A stretch of DNA of 64,000 nucleotides from Paenibacillus sabuli (GCF_014705605.1 NZ_JACXIZ010000010.1:62001-126000); one strand, 5' to 3'. Shown: positions 54,836 to 63,319, counted from the first letter of the stretch. Made by a program: numbers and translations. Notes: a model not told the origin generated them from the sequence alone.

Positions 54836-56443
54836 TTAATCGGCGTGAAAGGCTTCGTACTCCTCGGCCAGCTCGTCAAAGGCGGCCTGCATCGCGGGCA
54901 GCTCGTTGAGCTCCTCGACGTAGGCGCGGTACTCCTCCATCGGAATCTGACCGACGATGGCGCGCGTCACCATCGCCTGCCATTCGCTCGAATGCTTCGC
55001 CCACTCGGTCAGCCACTTGTCGGAATTCAGGCCGGTTTTCGGCTCGATTTTGCCGACTTCGTCGAAATGCGCCACCGACTCCTTCTTCGCGTCGTTATAT
55101 TCCTTGCTGCCCGAGGCGCTCTCGACCTTGCCCCACTTCGCGTAGGCGAGCACGCCAGCGCCCTTGGACGTCGTGTTGATCTCCTCGCGGCCCAGGTCGT
55201 TGAGCACCTTCTGCCCGTCGATGACCTCGTGATGCACGCCCTCGAGCCCATAGTACGCCAGCTCCGTCAGCTCCTCGGACGCGGTCAGCTCGAGATAATC
55301 CAGGATCTGCTTCACCTTGGCCTCGGGCACCTTCTTGGAGATGAAGTAGCCGCCGGATACGCCGGTCGCCAGATTGACGCTGACGCCGCCCGGACCCTCG
55401 AGCGCGAGATTGACGATCTCTGGATCGGCTTGTGTCTTGGAGATCGCATCCTCGTATTCCTTGTCCCACCAGATGCTGCGCGGATACGAAGCGGCCCGGC
55501 CCGACTTATACAGTTCTTCCGCCTGCGTCTTCTTCATGACCGAGAATTCCTGTGCCAACAGCCCCTCGCTGTACAGTCCGCGGAACCACTCCACCATGTC
55601 GCCGTACATCGGCGTCAGCTCCTTGGGGACGTAGCCGCCAGCTTCGTTGAAGTACGGGTCGAGCGCGCCGAAGGCGCCGGCGAACGCATCGTCGCCGTCG
55701 TCGACGATGACGCCGTGGCCGATCAGGCCAAAGGTGCCCATGCCGGACGGGTCGGCTTCGACGATCGCCTTGAGCGCGTCCTTGTATTCGTCCAGCGTCT
55801 TCGGCACCGGCAGGCCGAGCTGGTCGAGCCAGTCCTTGCGCATCTTGATGCCGATGTCCATGCGCGAGCGCGAGCGCGGCAGGCCGTAGATTTTGCCGTC
55901 TACGGAGACGTACTTCTCCCAGTTGGGCGCCAGGTTGTTCGCCAGATTGGGATAATCGCTGAAGTCGCCCAGCAGCGGCGTCAGGTCCCAGAATGCGCCG
56001 TTCTTAATCGCGCTGATGAGCGGCGGCCGCATATTCGGCGAGGACAGCACCTCCGGCAGATCGCCCGAGGCGAGCACGAGATCCATCTTCGTATCGAGAT
56101 CCCCGGACGGCACCCATTCGATGTCCAGCACCGTATTCGTACGTTCCTGCCACTCGGTCCAGTACGCATTGTCCATGCGCGGCAGCTCGTTGTACAGCCC
56201 GGCGAACATCTGAATATGCAGCGGCTCGTCCGCTGCGGACGAATCCTGACCGTCGTCGCCGCCGTTCCCGCCATTGCCGTTGTTCGTGCCGGCCCCGCCG
56301 GATCCCCCTGCGCCATTGCCTCCGATGCCGCTATTGCCGCCTGCGTCCGATCCGCTCGAGCAAGCCGCCGCCGTGCCGAGCAGCAGCGTCAGGCAGAGCA
56401 ATACGATCCAGTGCTTGCGTGCAGGCCCTCTCTTGTTCATCAT
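54836..56443 (-). CDS. Extracellular solute-binding lipoprotein (carbohydrate ABC type)
   Basis: A 535-residue lipoprotein with lipobox TAAAC followed by a long Gly/Asn-rich linker. The mature domain is a type 1 family solute-binding protein of the large Paenibacillus LipO/LplA-like group (YKDALKAIVEADPSGMGTFGLIGHG, GRAASYPRSIWWDKEYEDA). Such proteins bind oligosaccharides and feed LplB/YtcP-type permeases, but no permease gene is nearby. ATG 56443 follows GGAG by eight bases. It lies between the hydrolase gene and the AraC gene, 36 bases from the latter. Confidence 0.9.
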   Translation of the reverse strand: MMNKRGPARKHWIVLLCLTLLLGTAAACSSGSDAGGNSGIGGNGAGGSGGAGTNNGNGGNGGDDGQDSSAADEPLHIQMFAGLYNELPRMDNAYWTEWQERTNTVLDIEWVPSGDLDTKMDLVLASGDLPEVLSSPNMRPPLISAIKNGAFWDLTPLLGDFSDYPNLANNLAPNWEKYVSVDGKIYGLPRSRSRMDIGIKMRKDWLDQLGLPVPKTLDEYKDALKAIVEADPSGMGTFGLIGHGVIVDDGDDAFAGAFGALDPYFNEAGGYVPKELTPMYGDMVEWFRGLYSEGLLAQEFSVMKKTQAEELYKSGRAASYPRSIWWDKEYEDAISKTQADPEIVNLALEGPGGVSVNLATGVSGGYFISKKVPEAKVKQILDYLELTASEELTELAYYGLEGVHHEVIDGQKVLNDLGREEINTTSKGAGVLAYAKWGKVESASGSKEYNDAKKESVAHFDEVGKIEPKTGLNSDKWLTEWAKHSSEWQAMVTRAIVGQIPMEEYRAYVEELNELPAMQAAFDELAEEYEAFHAD

Positions 56444-56509
56444 GCTTCACGCTCCATCTAATAGGTGTAAGCGGATACAGCTTGCCGTGCCGCTTCCTCT
56501 TCATCGTAG

Positions 56510-56583
56510 GCGCCCCGCACCGGGGCGCACTAGAGACAATCGTTGACGCCTCGGGGCCTTGCCGCTCGTGGTCAATAATTGTC
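56510..56583. repeat. Two inverted repeats between hydrolase and binding-protein genes
   Basis: GCGCCCC-GCACC-GGGGCGC at 56510-56528, and GACAATCGTTGAC (56535-56547) facing GTCAATAATTGTC (56571-56583) with two mismatches across a 23-base spacer. Neither is followed by a T run. They may be an operator or an mRNA-processing structure that favours the binding-protein transcript. Confidence 0.55.
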
Positions 56584-56610
56584 CCCGCCGCGCCGCCCTG
56601 GGGCATGCGA

Positions 56611-58917
56611 TTATTGTGCAGGCTCTACTACTATGGCGTCGAACAGCTCCAAGGCCGGCACGCGAATGCGACTGTAAGCGGCGCTTCGCTCCACGCGGTA
56701 CGCCGTTCCGTGCAAAAGCGAGCGGGCCTTCGCCGCCTCGCCCCGCACCTCCACCGTCAGCTCGCCCAGCGGCACCGTCTCGGTGAGCGGCTTGCCCGGC
56801 GTGCCAACGCCGTTGAGCAGATGGACGAGATAGCCGCCCGCAGCGCGCTTGCCGATCAGACCCTGCACGCCTGCCGGGGCGTCCGTCCGCAGCAGCGGCG
56901 TCCCCGTGACCGACCGCACCAGGTGGCCGATGAGCGCTCGGTATTCGGGCACACCGCTCGTATGATACAGCCGATCGATTGCCCAAGGCAAATACGTGCT
57001 CGTCCCCGCGCCCCAGCGCCGGCGAATCAGTCCGGGCACGTCGGTCGTATCCGTCCAATAGGCGAACTCCGGGGTCGTATTGCGCACGGCGGGGATGCCG
57101 TACAGGTCCTGCAGATCATGCAGCTCATCGCGCTCATCCCGCTCATCCCGCTCATCGAGAGCATCGAGTTCTTCCAGCCTGTCCAGTGCCTCCGACCTCT
57201 CGGGACGTGCCGGCTGCGGAGCTGCCGCCCCGGCCCCTTCCGGAGCTCCGGATCGATCCGCTCGCTGGAGCCCCTTGCCTGTGCGCAGCGCCTCATGCGA
57301 GGCGGGCCTCTCCGACAATGGCACGGTACGCAGCAGACCTCCCTCGGCCATCAGCAGATCGATCTCGCCCCCCAGCGCCGCCCGCAGCCGCGCGTCGCCG
57401 AGTTGCAGGTACGTACAGGCGACGGGCGGTTCGTCCGGCACGCGCCGGTCCAGACAACGCAGCGCCAGCGTGTCGCGCAGCCGGCCGCTCGCGTCGTAGC
57501 GGCCGGTCTCATGCGTCGCGATGACATGGCCGCCGGCGGCCACATAGTCGTCGATCAACCGCGCCTCGTCCTCCGTCAGCACGGCAATATTGGGCAGCAG
57601 CAGGCAGCGATAGCGCTGTAGCCGCTCCGCCGTCAGACTGCCCTCGTGCAGCACCGTGAACGGCAGATGGCATTCCGCCAGCATCTCGTACATGCCGCGG
57701 TAGTGGCTCTGCCAGCGACCGGCCGGGTCGTCGCGGCCATAGACGTCGGCAGTCCGCTGCGAATACAGGATCGCGACTTCCGCGCAGGGCGAGAGCTCGG
57801 CGTATTCGCGCTCGTGCCGCTGCAGATAGGTGAACAGCCGGCGAACGATCGGCAGGCCCTGCCGATCGTCCTGATCGAACTGGCCGCTCAGCGCCACGGC
57901 GGGCGAGCCGCCGCAGGCCGCGATCTGCATCAGATCGTAGCCGAGCTGGGCGGCCGGCTGGGCGGACCGGCGGCTGTAGATCGTTTTGCTGTAGCTCAGG
58001 ATGATGCAGGTGTGCTTGATATGACTGCCCAGCATCGTCTCCTCTCCCGCCCAGTAGGGCCATCTCGGCGCCGGGCGGTCGTAGAAGTTGAACGCCTCGC
58101 TCGTGATGCAGGCGCTGCCCTGCGCGAACTGCGGCGCGTACCAGCCGCTCTCGCGAATGCCGCGGTACGTGTCCGAGGTCAGATTCGTATCGATCGTCAG
58201 CACCGTGCCCGGCGCAATCCGCTCGATATACGCGGCCAGACGACGATTGTAATCCGCGAAGCGCTCGTAGCGGTAGCGTACGTACGCCTGCCAGGCCGGA
58301 TCGTCCCAGTCCTCCTCCTCGGGCAGCGCCAGCCCCGTCGTCTCGCGGAACAATCCCCGGCAGCGCTCGCAATGGCACTGCAAGTAATTGAACGCATTGA
58401 AGAAGAGGCCGTCCGCCGGATAGCGCCGCAGCAGCTCGCCGACCACCTCGAAATTGTACTGCTCCCAATACGGCCCGGTCGGACACGTCATCAGCATCTC
58501 CCAATGCCGCTTCACCTCGCCCTTCGCATCGCGGCGGAACCAGTCGGGATGCCGCTCCAGCACATGCGGGAAGCTCTTGCTCACGTCCATGCGCACCAGC
58601 ACCTTCAGGCCTTGCGCATGTGCAGCGGCGATGACCTCGCCGAGATAATCGCCCTTCATCTCCGCATTGACGCTCTGGTACGGATGGCTCGTCGGATACC
58701 ATGCGAGAATGCCGCCACCGTTGACCAGGATCGCATTGGCGCCATAAGCGGCCGTCTCCCGCACCAGTGCCTTCACGTCCAGCCCGCGCGCGTCGATGCT
58801 GCGCAGATTCGGCTGCAGCAGGCGGAACGGCCGGCTCCAGAACGACGCCTCTTTTTGACCATTTCGTTCGGAGCCCGTGCGGGCCTGCGTTTCACTCGGC
58901 CATATCGGTTCGCTCAT
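56611..58917 (-). CDS. Glycoside hydrolase-like protein (GHL6 / beta-galactosidase trimerisation type)
   Basis: A 768-residue cytoplasmic protein. The N-terminal half (about 30-350) is a TIM-barrel like hypothetical glycosyl hydrolase 6 (LLQPNLRSIDARGLDVKALVRETAAYGANAILVNGGG, KVLVRMDVSKSFPHVLERHPDWFRRDAKGE, DGLFFNAFNYLQCHCERCRGLF). The middle (about 390-520) resembles the beta-galactosidase trimerisation domain (YRCLLLPNIAVLTEDEARLIDDYVAAGGHVIATHETG). A low-complexity Glu/Asp/Arg stretch near residue 560-600 is an insertion. The polysaccharide target is unknown. ATG 58917 has GGAGG twelve bases upstream. Confidence 0.82.
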   Translation of the reverse strand: MSEPIWPSETQARTGSERNGQKEASFWSRPFRLLQPNLRSIDARGLDVKALVRETAAYGANAILVNGGGILAWYPTSHPYQSVNAEMKGDYLGEVIAAAHAQGLKVLVRMDVSKSFPHVLERHPDWFRRDAKGEVKRHWEMLMTCPTGPYWEQYNFEVVGELLRRYPADGLFFNAFNYLQCHCERCRGLFRETTGLALPEEEDWDDPAWQAYVRYRYERFADYNRRLAAYIERIAPGTVLTIDTNLTSDTYRGIRESGWYAPQFAQGSACITSEAFNFYDRPAPRWPYWAGEETMLGSHIKHTCIILSYSKTIYSRRSAQPAAQLGYDLMQIAACGGSPAVALSGQFDQDDRQGLPIVRRLFTYLQRHEREYAELSPCAEVAILYSQRTADVYGRDDPAGRWQSHYRGMYEMLAECHLPFTVLHEGSLTAERLQRYRCLLLPNIAVLTEDEARLIDDYVAAGGHVIATHETGRYDASGRLRDTLALRCLDRRVPDEPPVACTYLQLGDARLRAALGGEIDLLMAEGGLLRTVPLSERPASHEALRTGKGLQRADRSGAPEGAGAAAPQPARPERSEALDRLEELDALDERDERDERDELHDLQDLYGIPAVRNTTPEFAYWTDTTDVPGLIRRRWGAGTSTYLPWAIDRLYHTSGVPEYRALIGHLVRSVTGTPLLRTDAPAGVQGLIGKRAAGGYLVHLLNGVGTPGKPLTETVPLGELTVEVRGEAAKARSLLHGTAYRVERSAAYSRIRVPALELFDAIVVEPAQ

Positions 58918-58956
58918 CGTTACCCGTGTCCTCCTTTGTCCCTTTTCTCCTTTCTC

Positions 58957-58962
58957 ATTGTA
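58957..58962 (-). promoter_or_regulatory. Possible -10 box of the hydrolase gene
   Basis: TACAAT on the minus strand, about 40 bases before the ATG at 58917. No convincing -35 box is at standard distance, as expected of a promoter that needs the neighbouring AraC-type activator. Confidence 0.4.
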
Positions 58963-59027
58963 AAGAAAACGACGCCGGCCTCCTACGGACATTTCTTGTA
59001 CAGCGCTGCGATCGCTGCCAGAGACAG

Positions 59028-59063
59028 AAAAAACCACAGCAGGGAGCGCGCTCCCTCCTGCGG
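59028..59063 (-). terminator. Terminator-like hairpin upstream of the hydrolase gene
   Basis: Minus strand: CCGCAG-ga-GGGAGC-gc-GCTCCC-tg-CTGTGG (59063-59034) followed by six T (59033-59028). It lies 117 bases before the hydrolase start and over 800 bases after the nearest minus-strand gene, so it either ends a long 3' region or acts in a leader. Confidence 0.75.
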
Positions 59064-59313
59064 TGCATATGCGGTGCGTATGCGGCGCTGCTGCGCCCCA
59101 TGCCAAATTAATTGCGGCTTCCTACCGCTAGCTCAAGCGTCAGGCGGATATGCCGCTGTCTCCGCCAGTGTCAATGTTGCCATGCGATTATGGCTTGACG
59201 ACTTTGGCTTGACGATTTTGGCTCGTGCCATCTTCTTGAGGCTTTAGGATCTTTCTCGAAATAACCAAAGACAGCTCATCCACCAGGTGGGCAAACGGAC
59301 GCACCTCACCTCA

Positions 59314-59497
59314 GCTAACGGTTGCCAGCGCGCTTATTTCGATCGATTTCAGGCGATTTCCAGGCTAGCGGTTGCCACAGCGCTTATTTGGCCTCAATCG
59401 CGTCTTTTCAATGGATTTCAAGAAAATAAGACCTGTGGCAACCGTTACAATTCAATCGGCGCTTTTTTGGGCGCAATAGCCGCTGTGGCAACCGTTA
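59314..59497. repeat. TAACGGTTGCC-type intergenic palindromic repeat cluster B
   Basis: Two direct units, TAACGGTTGCCAGCGCGC (from 59316) and a TAGCGGTTGCCACAGCGC variant (from 59366), each followed by TTATTT, then two inverse units, AAATAAG...TGTGGCAACCGTTA (59424-59447) and AGCCGCTGTGGCAACCGTTA (59478-59497). The outer and inner pairs can fold on each other. The same family occurs at 50.4 kb. Nothing else is seen from 59064 to 59313. Confidence 0.82.
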
Positions 59498-59695
59498 GGT
59501 TCGTTGGTCGATGGTGAAGGGATAAGGACGGTTTCAATCGCACCAGGTTATTCTGTAATGGACACTTAGCCCAGCTAGCAACATGGTTCATTACGCTATA
59601 GCTCCGCGGGGGGGCCGACTAGCTCCGCGACTGCACGGCGTCCAGCCCAGCGACTTCGCGGCGTCGGCGTCTATGCCGAGACAGCGGCGATAACA

Positions 59696-59886
59696 CGGCG
59701 ACTAATCCCGTAATTGCACTGCGTCTACGCCGCGACCGCGGGGACTAAGCGGCTCGTAGCCCGGCGACTGGCGCAGCGACTGCACAGCAAATAGCGCGGC
59801 GTCTAATCCCGCGACTAGCGGAGCGTCTACGCCTCGATCGCAGCAACTAAGCGGCGATTGCAGCGCCCCCGAGGACTGGCGCAGCG
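59696..59886. repeat. Degenerate ~100-bp tandem duplication
   Basis: Copy 1 (59696-59778) and copy 2 (59797-59886) share CTAATCCCG, TCTACGCC, ACTAAGCGGC and GACTGGCGCAGCG in the same order, about 101-108 bases apart. The surrounding stretch 59600-59900 is full of shorter GCGACT/GCGTCT steps. No coding frame or promoter is evident from 59498 to 59896. Confidence 0.7.
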
Positions 59887-59896
59887 GACAAGGGGC

Positions 59897-60706
59897 TCAT
59901 AGCGTCCTTGTCCGCTGCCGTAGCGCCTCGTATAGCAGGATCGTCCCTGCCATCGCCACATTGAGCGATTCGGCCCGCCCCTCGATCGGGATCAGCACGC
60001 TCTCGTCCACCAGTTCGCGCACCTCTGGCGACATGCCGCGCGACTCGCTGCCGAGCACGAGCCACACCGGGCCCGTCCAGTCTGCGGCATAGCAGTCGCG
60101 TTCGGCGTCCAGCGCCGTACCGACGAGCCGGGCGCCCCGGCGGCGCGCCTCCCCCAGCAGCTCGGGGAGCGGCGCCTTGATCACCGGCAGATGCAGCAGC
60201 GAGCCCATCGTGGAGCGGACGGTCTTGGGATTGTACGGATCGGCGCACCCGCTGCCGAGCACGACGCCCGCCGCGCCCGCGGCGTCGGCGGCGCGAATGA
60301 TCGTGCCGACATTGCCCGGATCGGCCACCGCATCGAGCACCACGACCGGCCGTTCCGCGCCGTAGAGCTGCTCCGGACGCAGATGCGGCATCGCCACGAC
60401 GGCGAATACCCGCGGCGGGGTATCGGTACCTGTGCACTTGGCCAGGATCGGCTCCGTCGCGGCGATCCATTGCGCGGACGAGCCCGCCTGCAGCGGCTCC
60501 AGCTCGTGCGGCACGCCGCGCTCGGCATCATAGACGACACAGTCCACGGCCGCGCCCGAGAGCAGCGCTTCTTGCACGAGATGCACGCCCTCGGCGAGGA
60601 ATTGGCCCTGCTTGGCCCGGCCTTTTTTGTCCAGCAGGGCAGCCCACTGCTTGACGCGTGGATTATGTACAGAGGTTAATTGCGCTTGCGCATGTTCGCC
60701 TGCCAT
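59897..60706 (-). CDS. TrmH/SpoU-family RNA 2'-O-methyltransferase (YsgA-like)
   Basis: A 269-residue SPOUT methyltransferase. The N-terminal substrate-binding part (SVHNPRVKQWAALLDKKGRAKQGQFLAEGVHLVQEAL) is followed by the trefoil-knot domain with motif 1 LDAVADPGNVGTIIRAADAAGA, motif 2 LVLGSESRGMSPEV and motif 3 IPIEGRAESLNVAMAGTILLYEA. It modifies a ribose in rRNA or tRNA. The neighbouring sspI gene is the same as in Bacillus, where the homologue is ysgA. KtrA precedes it by ten bases. Confidence 0.94.
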   Translation of the reverse strand: MAGEHAQAQLTSVHNPRVKQWAALLDKKGRAKQGQFLAEGVHLVQEALLSGAAVDCVVYDAERGVPHELEPLQAGSSAQWIAATEPILAKCTGTDTPPRVFAVVAMPHLRPEQLYGAERPVVVLDAVADPGNVGTIIRAADAAGAAGVVLGSGCADPYNPKTVRSTMGSLLHLPVIKAPLPELLGEARRRGARLVGTALDAERDCYAADWTGPVWLVLGSESRGMSPEVRELVDESVLIPIEGRAESLNVAMAGTILLYEALRQRTRTL

Positions 60707-60716
60707 GTCGATATCG

Positions 60717-61382
60717 TCACTCCTCGGAGTAGGCGAGCTCCAGGCCCGTCAGATCGGTATTTTTGCCGACGACGATCAGGATGTCGCCTTCCTTGATGAC
60801 ATCCTCGGCGTACGGCGAGATGTTCATTTTGTTGTTCGTCTTGATGGCCATGACGTTGCAGCGGTATTTGGCGCGAATATTGAGCTGCAGCAGATTCAGT
60901 CCGATCATCGCCGAGGGCGCCTTGATCTCGGCAATGCTGTAATCGTCGGACAGCTCGATGAAGTCGAGAATATTCGGCGAGACGAGGTTGTGCGCGACGC
61001 GCAAGCCCATGTCCCGCTCCGGGTAGACGACCTTGTCCGCGCCCGTCTTCTCCAGCACCTTGCCATGCAGCTCGTTCTGCGCCTTGACGATGATCGTCGG
61101 CACGCCCAGGTCCTTGAGGATCAGGGTGGTCAGAATGCTCGCCTGGATGTCCTGGCCAATCGCCACGACGACGACGTCGAAGTTGCGGATGCCCAATGAG
61201 CGCAGCGCCTCCTCGTCGGTGGAATCGGCGGTCACCGCGTGGGTGACGCGGGCAACAACATCCTGAATGCGGTCCTCGTCTTCGTCGATCGCGAGCACCT
61301 CAAAGCCCATTTCTGTCAGTTCGCTGGCTACGCTGGTCCCGAACCGGCCCATGCCGATGACCGCGTATTGCTTTTTGGCCAT
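60717..61382 (-). CDS. ktrA: Potassium channel regulatory subunit KtrA/KtrC
   Basis: A 221-residue cytoplasmic RCK protein that gates a Ktr potassium channel in response to ATP/ADP and c-di-AMP. The N-terminal Rossmann fold begins with AVIGMGRFGTSVASEL and ends near 140; the RCK_C domain follows (SIAEIKAPSAMIGLNLLQLNIRAKYRCNVMAI). The channel gene ktrB/D is not in the window. A good promoter lies upstream (TTGGCC, 17 bases, TATACT) and overlaps that of sspI. Confidence 0.94.
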   Translation of the reverse strand: MAKKQYAVIGMGRFGTSVASELTEMGFEVLAIDEDEDRIQDVVARVTHAVTADSTDEEALRSLGIRNFDVVVVAIGQDIQASILTTLILKDLGVPTIIVKAQNELHGKVLEKTGADKVVYPERDMGLRVAHNLVSPNILDFIELSDDYSIAEIKAPSAMIGLNLLQLNIRAKYRCNVMAIKTNNKMNISPYAEDVIKEGDILIVVGKNTDLTGLELAYSEE

Positions 61383-61418
61383 AAGTGCCCTTCCCCTCTG
61401 TGCATTGATCTGTCCTTA

Positions 61419-61447
61419 AGTATAGCAACGTCGGATGAAAAGGCCAA
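61419..61447 (-). promoter_or_regulatory. SigmaA promoter of ktrA
   Basis: Minus strand: -35 TTGGCC (61447-61442), 17-base spacer, -10 TATACT (61424-61419), 36 bases before the ATG. Confidence 0.6.
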
Positions 61448-61462
61448 GCCGCGGGAATAGTA
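61433..61462 (+). promoter_or_regulatory. Possible sigmaG promoter of sspI
   Basis: GGATG (61433-61437), 18-base spacer and AATAGTA (61456-61462) loosely fit the forespore sigmaG pattern. The site overlaps the ktrA promoter on the other strand and lies about 30 bases before the sspI start. Confidence 0.4.
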
Positions 61463-61493
61463 AGGCGACACCACAACATACGGAGGGATCGAA

Positions 61494-61715
61494 TTGGACA
61501 ATCTGGATCTGCGGCAAGCGATCAAGCAACGCGTACACAACAAGCCCGGCAATGAGCTGACCGAAGTGATCGAGGACTCGATCGACAGCGACGAGCGCGC
61601 CCTGCCCGGTCTCGGCGTGCTGTTCGAGCTCATCTGGCAAGGCAGCGACGCTGCAGCACGCCAATCCATGGTCGCCACGCTCCATCAGCAGCTGAGCGGC
61701 GCCGGCGCCAGATAA
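61494..61715 (+). CDS. sspI: Small acid-soluble spore protein SspI
   Basis: A 73-residue minor spore protein. The sequence LDLRQAIKQRV, then IEDSIDSDERALPGLGVLFELIWQ, matches SspI of Bacillus, including the LPGLGVLFE core. It is packed in the spore core. TTG 61494 follows GGAGGG by six bases. It stands beside the TrmH-family gene and ktrA, partly as in Bacillus. It is direct evidence that the organism forms endospores. Confidence 0.95.
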   Translation: MDNLDLRQAIKQRVHNKPGNELTEVIEDSIDSDERALPGLGVLFELIWQGSDAAARQSMVATLHQQLSGAGAR

Positions 61716-61773
61716 CGATGAAGGCTTGAAGTGTTGTGCATTTCGACCACTCCCGCACTTTTTTCGCCGCACT

Positions 61774-63201
61774 TCAGGGCGCCGACCAATACATTCCGCT
61801 CTCATAGACCACGACGCCGTCAACGATCGTGTGCGTGGCCCCGGGGTAGCCGTCGAAGCAGTCGACGATGATCAGGTCCGCCTGCTTGCCTGGCTCGATC
61901 GATCCGCGCACTGCGCCTACGCCGAGCGCCTCCGCCGGATGCAGCGTGACCATGCGCACCGCCGCAGGCAGCGGGACAACCTGCTCATCAGCCAGCTTGA
62001 AGGCGGCCGGCAGCAGGGCGCCCGGGTAATAATCCGAGCAGATGATCGACGCCGCACCGTCTGCGATCGCATCGACCGCGCGCAGATTGCGGTCGTGCGA
62101 GGCGCCGCGCACCACATTGGGCGCACCGACGCAGACGCGCATCCCGCTGCGGCGCGCATGATGCGCCGTCTCGAGATTGATGGGGAATTCCGAGACGCTC
62201 ACGCCGTAGGATGCAAATTGGTCGACGCGCTGCGGCGTATCGTCATCATGCGAGGCGACCGCGATGCCCTGCTGCGCCGCCAGTCTGGCCAGACTGCGCA
62301 GCTGCGTCCAGTCGACGCGTTTTTGGCGTGTCAGCAGGTCGTCCACGATGCCCCGCACCTCGACGACGTCGACGCCCTGGTTTTTCATGACATAGCGCTC
62401 GAATGAGCCCGGCTCGCGATACTGGCCTTGTCCCGGCGAATGGTCCATGTACGACAAATAGTCGATCTTGCGATCCGCGATATAGCGCTCGACGATCGGC
62501 AGCCCGTCCAGATGCGACACCTCGTAGCGCAGATGCACGCCGTGCCGCACCATCGCCCGACGGCTCCTGTAGCGGTGGATCAGCTCGATGATGCCGGTGA
62601 GCAGATGATCGCCCCGCAGGCTGATGCCGACTCCGAGCGACACGGAATGATACATCGTCGTGATGCCGTGCACCGGCAGCTTGCGCTCGAATTCGAGCAA
62701 GGCCATCTCCAGCGGAAGCAGCGTATTCGGGCGCGGTTGAATCTCCTTCTCGATCGCATCGCAGTGAATATCGATCAGACCGGGCAACACGAATCGCCCG
62801 CGCGCTTCGATCTCGCGAATCGCGGAGGATTTGGGTGACTTGAGCGACTCGGATGACTTCGACAACTCGGGCGATTGGGGCTCTGGCGATTCGGATGACT
62901 CCGGTAGCACAGCTGGCTGAGGCTCTGACGACAACTCAGGCGACGCTGCCAAGACTGCTCGGACTGCGACGCTGGACGTTACCCCCGCGGGCGCTGCCGC
63001 TTTTGTCGATTCGATATCGGTGCGCGCCGCTTCCGGCTCCATCCACTGCCCGAGCACGCGAGCCGGATCGCTGCGCAGCGCCGCTCGCTCTTCCTTGCCT
63101 TCGACAATTCGCACAATCGTATCGCCCCGCACCACCAGATCGGCCTCCGCTACCCGTTCTGGCAGCACGAGCCGGCCGTCCCAGATGATCAAGTATGCCA
63201 T
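61774..63201 (-). CDS. phnM: PhnM-like amidohydrolase with a low-complexity insert
   Basis: A 475-residue metal-dependent hydrolase. PhnM splits diphosphate from ribose 1-methylphosphonate 5-triphosphate in phosphonate use. Family features: FVLPGLIDIHCDAIEKEIQPRP with metal ligands H146 and D148, HGITTMYHSVSLG, YLSYMDHSPGQGQYR, VASHDDDTP and ICSDYYPGALLPAAF. Residues about 36-128, between the N-terminal strands and the barrel, are a Ser/Pro/Glu-rich insert with SPEL and SESxKSPK repeats, absent from usual ~380-residue PhnM. No other phn gene is in the window, so a different substrate is possible. Confidence 0.87.
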   Translation of the reverse strand: MAYLIIWDGRLVLPERVAEADLVVRGDTIVRIVEGKEERAALRSDPARVLGQWMEPEAARTDIESTKAAAPAGVTSSVAVRAVLAASPELSSEPQPAVLPESSESPEPQSPELSKSSESLKSPKSSAIREIEARGRFVLPGLIDIHCDAIEKEIQPRPNTLLPLEMALLEFERKLPVHGITTMYHSVSLGVGISLRGDHLLTGIIELIHRYRSRRAMVRHGVHLRYEVSHLDGLPIVERYIADRKIDYLSYMDHSPGQGQYREPGSFERYVMKNQGVDVVEVRGIVDDLLTRQKRVDWTQLRSLARLAAQQGIAVASHDDDTPQRVDQFASYGVSVSEFPINLETAHHARRSGMRVCVGAPNVVRGASHDRNLRAVDAIADGAASIICSDYYPGALLPAAFKLADEQVVPLPAAVRMVTLHPAEALGVGAVRGSIEPGKQADLIIVDCFDGYPGATHTIVDGVVVYESGMYWSAP

Positions 63202-63319
63202 TTTGTCAGACTCCCCCTCTTCAATCCCGTATATACACGCTGTAATCTAAGCTTGACCATCTACCGATCTGTAATCCATGCTCTTATTGTAGCCTTCCTC
63301 CAGCCGCTGCACAACGCGC

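Noticed and set aside
52334-56461. Long plus-strand open frames (555 and 674 codons) opposite the AraC and binding-protein genes
   Set aside because: Shadow frames without start signals or domains; opposite strand has complete conserved proteins.
56510-56528. GC-rich palindrome as a terminator after the hydrolase gene
   Set aside because: No T run follows on the minus strand.
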